A stretch of DNA of 37,323 nucleotides from Pedosphaera sp. (GTDB taxonomy: Bacteria; Verrucomicrobiota; Verrucomicrobiia; Limisphaerales; SIBE01): positions 1-37,323 of the forward strand of contig SIBE01000009.1 in the NCBI GenBank assembly GCA_009695265.1, written 5' to 3'. Shown here piece by piece: positions 16,152 through 24,225 of this stretch (position 1 is the first letter of the stretch; every line of letters begins with the position of its first letter). The notes beneath the pieces are model-generated. The model did not search any database, had not been told where the DNA came from, and saw only the letters and a program-made list of their open reading frames with translations. The position numbers were made by a program, and so were the translations under genes.

Positions 16152-16976
16152 GTGGTGGATTTGGATGTGGGCTCGGTCCCACGCCTTTACCGAGCTGTGG
16201 CTGAGCAGGCGCCCACTGAACAATTGCTTACTGCGCCTGTCGGGTTCGTGCGCATCCCCGCTGGAACGTTCACGATGGGCAGTCCGACGACGGAAAAGGA
16301 GCGCGATTCTGACGAAGGCCCACAACGCATGGTGACATTGACGAAGGGTTTTTACATGAGCAAGTATGAGGTGACGCAGAAGGAGTATTTGGCGGTGATG
16401 GGGAACAATCCGAGTTATTTCACGACAAAGGACTCTTATGGCAAAGCAATCACCCCGGACTTGAACCGACCAGTGGATCAAGCGAGTTGGAACCATGCCA
16501 CGGACTATTGCGGAAAACTGACGGTGTCAGAGAAGGCGGCCGGGCGTTTGCCTGCGGGGTGGGTATATCGGTTGCCCACGGAAGCCGAGTGGGAGTATGC
16601 GTGTCGTGCGGGGACTAGCACACCGTTTCATTACGGCAACGATTTGCGTTCAGGGACGGCGAATTTCTGGGGCCCTGATCCGACCGGGACCTATCTGGAT
16701 CGGACGACGACGGTGGGGAGTTACGCGCCGAATGCCTTTGGACTATATGATATGCACGGGAATGTATGGGAATGGTGTTTGGATTGGTATGGTGGTTATC
16801 CTGTCGGGAATGTGAGCGACCCGCGAGGTCCGGCATCGGGCTCCTACCGCGTGATCCGTGGCGGCAGTTGGGGCCTCGTCAGCCGCTACTGCCGGTCGGC
16901 GCGGCGCAGCTTCGACTCGCCGTCGTACCGGCTCAGCTACCTCGGGTTCCGCGTCGTGCTGGCCCCAGCCCAGTGA
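16152..16976 (+). CDS. FGE/SUMF1-fold domain protein with DGR-like variable C-terminus
   Basis: Main part of the gene that begins at 15915. After the stop, the first available start is the GTG at 16152, which leaves no signal peptide. Residues about 31-271 form a formylglycine-generating-enzyme/sulfatase-modifying (C-type-lectin-like) fold: FVRIPAGTFTMGSPTTEKER, EVTQKEYLAVMGNNPSYF, RLPTEAEWEYACRAGTSTPF, FGLYDMHGNVWEWCLDWYGG and RVIRGGSW...LGFRVVLAP. Only one Cys lies in the C-terminal block (SRYCRSARR), whereas true FGE uses a Cys pair, so sulfatase activation is doubtful; ligand binding is more likely. Codons 230-274 have an abrupt GC-ending composition and resemble a retroelement-diversified variable region. 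Expression of this part without the export signal is uncertain. Confidence 0.8.
   Translation: MVDLDVGSVPRLYRAVAEQAPTEQLLTAPVGFVRIPAGTFTMGSPTTEKERDSDEGPQRMVTLTKGFYMSKYEVTQKEYLAVMGNNPSYFTTKDSYGKAITPDLNRPVDQASWNHATDYCGKLTVSEKAAGRLPAGWVYRLPTEAEWEYACRAGTSTPFHYGNDLRSGTANFWGPDPTGTYLDRTTTVGSYAPNAFGLYDMHGNVWEWCLDWYGGYPVGNVSDPRGPASGSYRVIRGGSWGLVSRYCRSARRSFDSPSYRLSYLGFRVVLAPAQ
16839..16973 (+). other. Candidate diversity-generating retroelement variable region (VR)
   Basis: These 45 codons form the extreme C-terminus of the FGE-fold gene. Forty-two end in G or C, against 25 of the 46 codons just before (16701-16838). After GGC AGT TGG (16863-16871), six consecutive codons are NNC (GGC CTC GTC AGC CGC TAC), then a constant TGC CGG TCG GCG, then CGC AGC TTC GAC, constant TCG CCG, and CTC AGC TAC before CTC GGG TTC. 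Adenine is only 7 of 75 bases in 16872-16946. This is what adenine-specific mutagenesis of an AAC-rich template leaves. No template repeat or reverse transcriptase lies in the window. Confidence 0.55.
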
Positions 16977-17516
16977 ACTGCGGAACGGTGAGCGGAGCTG
17001 CTCGGAACAGACGAGACGAAGAGAGGGACGAACGGAGTCAGTCTGTGAAGGAGCAGCGGAGCTAGGCATGGAACCGCTGCGAACGACAATGAAGAGAACG
17101 CCATCGCAGCGGTCGCAATTTTTGGCGCACGGCCTTCCAGGCGGCAGCGGGTGGGAACGTGGACGAGGCGTGAGGCATATTGATATCATCGGATCAGGCG
17201 AACGTGCCGCGGCCTGGAGGGCCTCGCTCCGAGGCCATTCGCGCTCGGATGGAATGATGAAAGGGAAACCGGGAAGATTGAGATTGTGTTTGGATTCAAG
17301 TTCGGTTTGATGATCCTAACCAAAGCGATTGCCGAATCCTTGAATTAGTGAACGATACTATTGACTGACCATTCACTACGGTCGCCTTCACAACGCACTT
17401 CGATTCACATTGGGGAGCCAACCATGGAATGCCTCTTGCCACACATCATCATCGCCAGCGCCTGAGACGAAGCTCCGGTCGGCACGCCCGGACTTTCTTC
17501 GGGTCCAATTGGCTCA
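16977..17516. other. Long non-coding interval after the candidate VR
   Basis: No gene is supported here. It begins G/A-rich, with GCTGCTC at 16997-17003 able to pair with GAGCAGC at 17050-17056. Two overlapping open frames (one beginning inside the VR on the plus strand, one on the minus strand) are low-complexity Arg/Ser/Gly-rich peptides without recognisable motifs. Decayed accessory sequence is possible, but no Avd, reverse transcriptase or template repeat can be recognised. Confidence 0.6.
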
Positions 17517-19469
17517 ATGAGTAATGCGACGGCTATGAGCAGGGCCGATACCGACTATTACGAAGAAATTGATGGTCTCCGGGCGCTTGCGATCGTCGCG
17601 GTCGTCACCTATCACGCCACGCCGGGCTGGTTGAGCGGCGGTTTTCTTGGCGTGGATGTTTTCTTTGTGATCTCGGGCTTTTTGATCACCCGCCTGATCT
17701 TGAGAAAGACAGCGAACGGCAATTTTTCTCTGCCGGAATTCTATCAACGCCGCGCGAAGCGGTTGTTGCCGGTGTTTTTGCTGACCCTGGTGCTCACATG
17801 GATGGCCGGGTGGCAGGTGCTTTTTCCCAACGAACTGCAGAGTCTGGCCAGCTCGAGCTTTGCCGCCTGTCTTTCGTTCTCCAATTACCATTTTTCAAAA
17901 GGGGCTGGATATTTTGACCCGCAGGCCGAAACGAATCCGCTGCTCCATACCTGGTCACTTGGGGTGGAAGAGCAATTCTACCTGGTTTTCCCGTTTATTC
18001 TCCAATTCTTCTGGAGGCGTGAGGAGAAGCGTGGACGTTTCTTTCTCAAGGCCGCCGCCGTGGTCGTGGTGCTTTTCATCGTATCGCTCCTAATCACACG
18101 ATGGAAACCGGCGCGGGCTTTTTATGATCTTGAAAGCAGGGCTTGGGAACTGGGCGTGGGCGTTCTCGTGGCGGTTCTTCAAAACCGGTTTCCGATGGCA
18201 TCGCCCCGCAGGTTCGACCCGATCCTGGCGATGGCCGGTCTGTTGATGTGCGTGACGTCGTTCGTTGTTTTTACCGAAAGATCTGCGGTTCCGGCCCCAG
18301 TCGCATTCATTCCGGTCATCGGCACGGCCATCTTGATTCTGACCCGTCTGGGCGGGACCAGAACGCCGCTGTACCGGCTGGCAACCTTATCTCCAGTCCG
18401 GTACGTCGGCCGAATTTCCTACAGTTTGTATCTTATTCACTGGCCCGTGCTGGTTTTCCAGAAGGCGCACTTGGGATTGGAGAGCACGGGGCCCCAATGG
18501 ACCGGCATTTTTATCGCTTTCGGATTGGCAATCGTCGTCCATCACGCGATCGAAAACCCCATACGTTACGCCAGGAACCCGGTCGTCCTGGCCAGGCTCG
18601 GTTGGGTCGGGCTTGCCTTGTTGATCGGCCTGGCAGGGTTTGCCAAGTTCGTGCGCCTGCATAACGGGTATGTGAAAGCGCCATGCGAGGCTTGGTTGCG
18701 CCAGGTGCTGCCGGAGGCCGGCGCCAGGAAACCGCCTGCCGCGACGTTTACTACCATCGGCGAGCAGGGCAAGAGCCCGGAACTTTTTCTACTCGGCGAC
18801 AGCCATGCGCAGTGCCTGGTCGGATCCATGCATGAACAACTTCTTGCCCGCCATCGCGCGGGTGCATACTGGGTGGCGCCGAGCACCATTCCGGGCAGGG
18901 GAATCATCTCTTCCGAATACAGCAAACGCTTTTCAGAAGAAGCACTGGAAAATATCGCGAAGGGACAGTGGAAAACCGTGATCATCTGCGCCAATTGGTC
19001 AATATACTTGGATGTCGATCCCAAAGACCGCAAAGCCCAGCAGCGAATCAAAAACCCGCACAACACCGTCGAGGAAGGGCGTCACCTTATGGAGGAGGGG
19101 CTTTACCAAACGATCAGAACAGTCACTGAAGCAGGCAAAAAGGTGGTTGTCGTTTATCCTATCCCGCGAATGGACCGCGATGTCCCGATATTCATGGCAA
19201 GAACGCTGATGAGACGAGGGCAGTTGCCTCGGTTTTTGGTTTCGGTGGAAGATTACTTCATCCAGAATCGATCAGCGCTAAGTATGCTCGACACTCTGAA
19301 ATCAAAGACAAGTTTTGGCGCGATTCAGCCTCTGGAGACTTTCACTTTTGAACGCGACATCCGATTTCATGAAGGCAACCAGTCCTATTACGAGGACCCC
19401 GGGCATCTCAGTCATCTGGGTGCGACACAACTCGTGACTTCAATCCTGGAGAGGCTGCTCACGCCCTAA
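17517..19469 (+). CDS. OafA/YrhL-like acyltransferase with C-terminal SGNH domain
   Basis: Membrane O-acyltransferase of 650 residues that should acetylate an extracellular polysaccharide or lipid-linked sugar. The acyltransferase-3 part (about 15-380) has the signatures IDGLRALAIVAVVTYHATPG (catalytic-site His), GGFLGVDVFFVISGFLITRL, FYQRRAKRLLPVFLLT and TWSLGVEEQFYLVFPF, with about ten membrane helices. The C-terminal periplasmic SGNH domain has LFLLGDSHAQ (nucleophile Ser) and DPGHLSHLGA with the Asp-x-x-His pair. This architecture is that of O-antigen and peptidoglycan acetylases. An ATG at 17535 is an alternative start. It stands alone, flanked by transposon debris, and no polysaccharide cluster is visible, so the acceptor is unknown. 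Confidence 0.92.
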   Translation: MSNATAMSRADTDYYEEIDGLRALAIVAVVTYHATPGWLSGGFLGVDVFFVISGFLITRLILRKTANGNFSLPEFYQRRAKRLLPVFLLTLVLTWMAGWQVLFPNELQSLASSSFAACLSFSNYHFSKGAGYFDPQAETNPLLHTWSLGVEEQFYLVFPFILQFFWRREEKRGRFFLKAAAVVVVLFIVSLLITRWKPARAFYDLESRAWELGVGVLVAVLQNRFPMASPRRFDPILAMAGLLMCVTSFVVFTERSAVPAPVAFIPVIGTAILILTRLGGTRTPLYRLATLSPVRYVGRISYSLYLIHWPVLVFQKAHLGLESTGPQWTGIFIAFGLAIVVHHAIENPIRYARNPVVLARLGWVGLALLIGLAGFAKFVRLHNGYVKAPCEAWLRQVLPEAGARKPPAATFTTIGEQGKSPELFLLGDSHAQCLVGSMHEQLLARHRAGAYWVAPSTIPGRGIISSEYSKRFSEEALENIAKGQWKTVIICANWSIYLDVDPKDRKAQQRIKNPHNTVEEGRHLMEEGLYQTIRTVTEAGKKVVVVYPIPRMDRDVPIFMARTLMRRGQLPRFLVSVEDYFIQNRSALSMLDTLKSKTSFGAIQPLETFTFERDIRFHEGNQSYYEDPGHLSHLGATQLVTSILERLLTP

Positions 19470-19492
19470 GGGCAAATCGAAGACTGCGAACA

Positions 19493-19890
19493 AGGGAACC
19501 TTACTTTCTCATCACTTTCACAGTGCCCGAGGCCCTTCGGCTCTTCATCCGCTCGCATCTACGCATCGGCTTGGACCTGCTCCTTGCCACCAGCGCCCAA
19601 GGCCCTGCAGGACCTGGCGGCCAATCCCAAACGCTTGGGCGCGCAACTCGGAATGCTGGGTGTGTTCCACACCTGGACGCACTCCTTGATCTTTCATCCT
19701 CACATTCATTATCTCATTCCAGGCGGCGGTCTGAGCTTGGAGGGACGCACCTGGGTCGCGGTCAAAAATAGTTTCCTGCTCCATCACAAACCTTTGGGCG
19801 AGCACTTCCGCACCCTCTTCTAAGCTCGCTTGCTCAAGGATCATCCCGATCTGTTCACTCAGGTTCTGAGGTGTTCAAATACCCGGACTG
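19493..19890 (+). pseudogene. IS91-family transposase remnant (frameshift and internal stop)
   Basis: One frame gives EPYFLITFTVPEALRLFIRS and ends at ATSAQ. One extra G then shifts the frame and the next frame continues ALQDLAANPKRLGAQLGMLG, VFHTWTHSLIFHPHIHYLIP and GGGLSLEGRTWVAVKNSFLL. The HPHxHxLIPGGGLS block is the HUH-like metal-binding motif of IS91/IS801 transposases. After FRTLF an in-frame TAA interrupts ARLLKDHPDLFTQVL. Upstream Cys-rich finger and downstream tyrosine parts are missing. The element is dead. Confidence 0.75.
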
Positions 19891-20150
19891 CCCTTCCCTC
19901 AACGTTCCCGGCAAAGCCTCGCAAATCGAATCCTGAGCGCAACGGCGGGCGTCCCGGCGGGTGATGGCTTCCGGCCAGTCTCAAGCCGACTGGATTCGCG
20001 AGACGTTGCTTGCTGCGGCGAGACAGTTAGACGGATGAAATATTTTCAAGGTGCGGCAAGGTATCCCTTTTCCCAGAGCTCCCGTCCCTCCCGGACGAAA
20101 GACGTGTTCGGCGATTTGGCTTCCCAAGCCCGCCACCAGTCAGTTTCCCC

Positions 20151-20460
20151 AAGTCACACCTCGCGTTCGCGCGCGTTGTGGTCGTTTCCATCTACGACTT
20201 CCAGCAATCCGTCGAGGACGGCGCGACGGTGCCGCTCTTCTACGAGAACCGCCCGCGGGAGTTGCAGCTCGAACGGGAATTGAGCCGGCAGTACCACATC
20301 CTCAAGCGCGACGACCGACTGGAGACGGTGGCGCAGGACATCCTGCGGCACTTCCTCGGGCGCGGCTTCTTCGGCAAGGCGATGGTGGTGGCCATCGACA
20401 AGACCACCGCGCTCAAGAGGAACGACAAGGTGCGGAAACATTGGGCGGTAGAGCGCGAGG
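20151..20460 (+). pseudogene. Type I restriction enzyme HsdR fragment
   Basis: The frame reads VVVVSIYDFQQSVEDGATVP, LFYENRPRELQLERELSRQY, HILKRDDRLETVAQDILRHF, LGRGFFGKAMVVAIDKTTAL and KRNDKVRKHWAVE. This is the internal segment of the HsdR (R subunit) helicase region just after the first helicase lobe. Some residues of the family's middle insert (about 20 after RELQL) are missing. No N-terminal nuclease, Walker motifs, HsdM or HsdS are nearby. The similarity ends near the 3' end of the opposing LolA-like gene. It is an orphan fragment of a lost restriction system. Confidence 0.72.
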
Positions 20461-20476
20461 TGGGTCGAGCCGACGT

Positions 20477-21253
20477 TCATTCGCTTTCAAACTGGAGCTG
20501 CAAGCTGGTTCGAGAATCCGTTTTCTCGTTGCGAAGTTCAAGGTCCGTCGGATGCCATCGACCGTTCACTTTCTGGAACTTGTGCAATGAAAAAGTCTTC
20601 AACAGCTTGGCATCCTTTCCGTAAGCCTCGACATAAATCGGCGCGCCACTTTCAGCATCGAGCCATGAGACGACGCGCGCATAGTCGCCTGGTGCTGGGT
20701 TTGGATTTAAGCTCTCCAAAACTTTGCACGAGCGATTCGAACGCATCGAAATTTTGGCATCTTTGATGAGTCGTTGATCGGGCCAATGAAGGAATTCCAA
20801 ACCTAGATCTGAGAGCCAGTAATCAGAGCCGACAAAAGGAATAGACGCATCGGGACCGCGCAGCACGCTTGAGTCTGGAGCGGAAATCCCTGCGCCCGCG
20901 AACGGCGTCAGAATATATTGAGTTGGCTGTCGGAGTTTATGAATTATGGCCAAGCGTTGCGCCGGCAATCCGTTGGTCGCCTGCGTTTCGTAAACGCCTT
21001 GCCAACCGTCGTCGCCGACCTTGATCGCATACTTGATGGGAACTTGGCGGCGTCTCCCATCGCCGTCGCGCATCTTGAGAGTTCCGTAAAAGACCGCGTC
21101 TTTTTCCGGCCGTTGAGCGATCACATCCTCCGCGAGCGCCTTACCTTCGCGAGCATCTAGGATCTTGCCGAACTCGCGCTGAGCGGAGCAAACCGGACCA
21201 GGGCGGCACGCCGCGACTACGAGTAGGAAGAGGAGGAAGCGAGTGTGATTCAT
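20477..21253 (-). CDS. Outer-membrane lipoprotein-sorting (LolA-like) protein
   Basis: Exported protein of 258 residues. A signal peptide covers about 1-24 (FLLFLLVVAACRPGPVCSAQ); it contains a Cys (AACRPG) that might be a lipobox but fits poorly. The body carries the segment VGSDYWLSDLGLEFLHWPDQ, RLIKDAKISMRSNRSCKVLE and ARVVSWLDAESGAPIYVEAY, the signature of the outer-membrane lipoprotein-sorting protein family (PF17131, LolA-like fold). Such proteins bind acyl chains; the exact role is not established. Its ATG overlaps the lon stop by one base (TAATG), implying coupled translation in an hsp20-lon-lolA-like order. The 3' end lies next to the HsdR fragment. Confidence 0.8.
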   Translation of the reverse strand: MNHTRFLLFLLVVAACRPGPVCSAQREFGKILDAREGKALAEDVIAQRPEKDAVFYGTLKMRDGDGRRRQVPIKYAIKVGDDGWQGVYETQATNGLPAQRLAIIHKLRQPTQYILTPFAGAGISAPDSSVLRGPDASIPFVGSDYWLSDLGLEFLHWPDQRLIKDAKISMRSNRSCKVLESLNPNPAPGDYARVVSWLDAESGAPIYVEAYGKDAKLLKTFSLHKFQKVNGRWHPTDLELRNEKTDSRTSLQLQFESE

Positions 21254-23652
21254 TAGGGGTACAAGGCCAGCAGAAGCAACTCGCTGATATGATGAACGAA
21301 GTGGACCTTAAGTTTCTGGCGGGCTTCCGCCGGAACTTCGAGCCAATCATTGCGGTTGCGTGCTGGCAAAATGACTTGCTTCAATTTCGCTCGTGATGCC
21401 GCCAAGACTTTTTCCTTGATTCCACCCACCGGTAAAATCCGGCCGCGAAGACTGATTTCCCCAGTCATAGCGAGATCCGATCGAACGAGGCGCTTCAGAA
21501 AGATGGAGGCAAGGGCGACGACGATCGTAGCTCCTGCACTAGGTCCATCTTTGGGGGTCGCGCCCGCCGGAACATGAATGTGGATGTCAAACTTGTCGAA
21601 ATCGCTCAAGTCGATCTTCAATTGCTTGGCTTGGCTTCGAAGGTAGCTGAGCGCGGTTTGAGCGCTTTCCTTCATGACCTCGCCGAGGGAACCAGTCAAA
21701 AGCAATTTGTCTTTGCCAGGCATACGAGTCGCCTCGATAAATAAAATATCACCGCCGAAAGGCGTCCATCCCAAACCGATGGCGATCCCGTATTCAGTAA
21801 TCGTCTCGGCTGTCTCGGAAATAAACCGGGGTAGCCCGAGGTAGTCTGAGAGCGATTCCGGAGTGATGACCAGGGGTTGGTGCATCTCTCGTTTGGCAAT
21901 AACGGCGCGGGCCGCTTTGCGCGTCAAGCTGGCAATCTCACGCTCCAACTGCCGAACCCCCGCTTCACGCGTGTAATCTTCGATAATATGCCGAAGGGTG
22001 GCGTCGGGGAATTTGACCACTTTCTTTTTCAGCCCGTGCTCTTCCAATTGGCGAGGAACGAGGTAACGCTTCGCGATTTGGAGTTTTTCAGCCGCAGTGT
22101 AACTGGGCAATTCGATGACTTCCAACCGGTCCTTGAGCGCCGGATGAATCGGATCGAGCCAGTTCGCTGTGGTAACAAACAAAACACGTGATAAGTCGAA
22201 TGGCACATCCAGGTAGTTATCGGTGAAGGTCGAATTCTGCTGCGGGTCCAGCACCTCCAGCAGGGCGGCGGCAGGATCACCGCGAAAGTCCGCGCCCACC
22301 TTATCAATCTCATCGAGCAGGATCACCGGATTATTGCTTTCGACCCGTCGCAGCGTCTGAATGATGCGCCCTGGCAAGGCGCTAACATAGGTCCGGCGAT
22401 GGCCACGGATTTCCGCTTCATCGCGCATTCCCCCCAAGGAAATGCGGGCAAACTTCCGACCGAGCGAATCGGCGACACTTTGACCGAGGGATGTCTTGCC
22501 GACGCCCGGCGGCCCTACCAAGCAGAGGATCGGGCCTTTCAGTTTCTGTTTCAGCTTGATGACTGCGAGGTATTCCAGAAGTCGGTCTTTGACTTTGGAC
22601 AGACCGTAATGCTGTTCGTCCAAGATGCGCGCTGCCGCTGCCAAATCCAACTTATCCTCGGTGGATTTAGTCCAAGGCAGGTTGATTAGCCAATCGAGGT
22701 AATTTCTGGAAACCGTGTATTCCGCTGCGGAAAATGGGATCTGCTGCAAACGTTCCAATTCTTTTGTCGCAACCTTTTTGGGCTCCTCAGGAAGCTGGTT
22801 CGATTCGATCTGCTCCCGGAGACGATTGATGTCGGTGGCAGTCGAGTCGTTCTCGCCCAGCTCACGCTGGATGGCACGGATTTGTTCGCGCAGGAAAAAA
22901 TCGCGCTGGCTCTTGGACATCGAGGAAGCCACCGCTTTTTGGATTTTCGAACCCAACGTCAATACCTCCAATTCTTTATTGACCAAAGGAAGGAGCCGAT
23001 TCAAGCGGTCCTTGACGACATTCGTTTCTAATAAACTCTGACGCTCTTCCAAAGTCAGATTAAGGTTGGCGGCGATCAGATCCGACAACTTGCCGGGCGC
23101 TTCGGAGTTAAGCGCAGTGATCTTGACTTGGTCGGACAGGGATGGGGAAAGATTGATGATTTCCTGAAACCGTTGCTGCGCATTTCGCGCCAGCGCGGTC
23201 ATCTCTAACGAGTCTTCGCCGATCTCTTTTAAAACCTCGATGCGGGCGCAAAGGTAAGGATCTTGAGTTGCGTATTCTTTAATCTGAAAACGCCGCAAGC
23301 CCTCGATCAAGACGCGAACGGTGTTATCCGGAAACTTCAGCATTTTTAACACGCGCGCGGCACAGCCGTGCAACCACAGGTCTTGAGGGAGAGGGTTATC
23401 GACTTCGGGCCGACGTTGGAGAACCAAACCTATAAAGCGATCGCCAGCCACCACGTCGTCGATCAAACGGATACTTTGAGCGGACTCCACGAGGAGTGGC
23501 GTCACCATCCCAGGAAAGATGACAATGTCTGACAACCCAAGAATCGGCAGCACCTCAGGCAATGATTTCGCCCCGGCTTTTGGCGGAGACGATTCGCTCC
23601 CGCCGGCCGCAGTGCCGAGAATGCTAATGAATTCCGTGTCAGGTGAAGTCAT
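21253..23652 (-). CDS. lon: ATP-dependent protease Lon (LonA)
   Basis: Cytosolic AAA+ protease of 799 residues that degrades damaged and regulatory proteins. The Lon substrate-binding N domain (about 30-230, starting LPEVLPILGLSDIVIFPGM) is followed by a coiled-coil linker and an AAA+ module with Walker A GPPGVGKTSLG (380-390), Walker B ILLDEID (444-450) and arginine-finger region, then the serine protease domain with Ser705 (KDGPSAGA) and Lys748 (GGIKEKVL), the catalytic dyad at the same spacing as E. coli Ser679/Lys722. Length is standard. It lies 57 bases after hsp20 and overlaps the LolA-like gene. The ATG at 23652 is the first in frame; residues 1-30 are a variable low-complexity leader. 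Confidence 0.97.
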   Translation of the reverse strand: MTSPDTEFISILGTAAGGSESSPPKAGAKSLPEVLPILGLSDIVIFPGMVTPLLVESAQSIRLIDDVVAGDRFIGLVLQRRPEVDNPLPQDLWLHGCAARVLKMLKFPDNTVRVLIEGLRRFQIKEYATQDPYLCARIEVLKEIGEDSLEMTALARNAQQRFQEIINLSPSLSDQVKITALNSEAPGKLSDLIAANLNLTLEERQSLLETNVVKDRLNRLLPLVNKELEVLTLGSKIQKAVASSMSKSQRDFFLREQIRAIQRELGENDSTATDINRLREQIESNQLPEEPKKVATKELERLQQIPFSAAEYTVSRNYLDWLINLPWTKSTEDKLDLAAAARILDEQHYGLSKVKDRLLEYLAVIKLKQKLKGPILCLVGPPGVGKTSLGQSVADSLGRKFARISLGGMRDEAEIRGHRRTYVSALPGRIIQTLRRVESNNPVILLDEIDKVGADFRGDPAAALLEVLDPQQNSTFTDNYLDVPFDLSRVLFVTTANWLDPIHPALKDRLEVIELPSYTAAEKLQIAKRYLVPRQLEEHGLKKKVVKFPDATLRHIIEDYTREAGVRQLEREIASLTRKAARAVIAKREMHQPLVITPESLSDYLGLPRFISETAETITEYGIAIGLGWTPFGGDILFIEATRMPGKDKLLLTGSLGEVMKESAQTALSYLRSQAKQLKIDLSDFDKFDIHIHVPAGATPKDGPSAGATIVVALASIFLKRLVRSDLAMTGEISLRGRILPVGGIKEKVLAASRAKLKQVILPARNRNDWLEVPAEARQKLKVHFVHHISELLLLALYP

Positions 23653-23709
23653 CGCATGGCCCTTTTGTCATTAGATGCCGCAGAGCACCGAAAGCTCACG
23701 GAAGCCCTG

Positions 23710-24132
23710 TTATTTTGCGGTCGAAGAGATGACTCCCGAAGCCCGCTGTAGAACCGCTCTTACTTGGGCAGGCACATCAATACGCAGAAAACCGTTCTGG
23801 TAAGCGGCCCGGGCTTGGCCCAGATCGTAGCCCTTAGGCAATTCGATGACTTTCTCGAAAGCGCCGTAATTGATCTCCATCACAAGGAATTTGCATTTTG
23901 CCTTACGGCAGCCGTCTGGCCGATGGCCGGTAATTTTCACCCGATTGTTTTCGACGACAAGTTCAAGATCCTCCCGACGCATTCCGGCCAGTTCGACCTT
24001 TATCACCAACCCTTCCTCGCAAACATAAACATCCGTGTTGGGAACCCAATCGGTTTCCGTGGAACTCTCCTGCGCACTCTGGGAATGTGTTTTAACAAAA
24101 TGCAGGGACGAACTAACTTTGCACATGGTCAT
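23710..24132 (-). CDS. Small heat-shock protein (Hsp20/alpha-crystallin)
   Basis: ATP-independent holdase chaperone. The alpha-crystallin domain runs from about residue 35 of this 140-residue product: TDVYVCEEGLVIKVELAGMR, REDLELVVENNRVKITGHRP, INYGAFEKVIELPKGYD, and the closing AAYQNGFLRIDVPAQ, which contains the expected Asn-Gly-x-Leu strand. The frame is open upstream from a TTG at 24168, but the ATGs at 24132 and 24126 are better starts. It is the first gene of a unit with lon, consistent with a stress-response transcript. The region DGCRKAKCKF has two Cys that are uncommon for the family. No CIRCE-type operator is seen. Confidence 0.88.
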   Translation of the reverse strand: MTMCKVSSSLHFVKTHSQSAQESSTETDWVPNTDVYVCEEGLVIKVELAGMRREDLELVVENNRVKITGHRPDGCRKAKCKFLVMEINYGAFEKVIELPKGYDLGQARAAYQNGFLRIDVPAQVRAVLQRASGVISSTAK

Positions 24133-24225
24133 TGATTCAAAAAATAGACTAAAACCCCGTTTAAGCAAGCAAAGGACTTAGTTCCCCAAGATCGTTCGCG
24201 GAGTCTCCGAAGAGCTTTCTGTAAA

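Noticed and set aside
16858-17310. Open frame of 150 codons starting in the variable region
   Set aside because: Ala/Arg/Ser/Gly-rich low-complexity translation, overlapping the FGE-fold gene in another frame. GC-ending VR codons create such false frames.
16977-17516. Possible avd or reverse-transcriptase gene beside the candidate VR
   Set aside because: No YxDD-type motif, four-helix Avd pattern or AAC-rich template could be found in any frame here or elsewhere in the window.
17514-17891. Minus-strand frame opposite the acyltransferase start
   Set aside because: Overlaps a clear membrane acyltransferase and shows no motif of its own.
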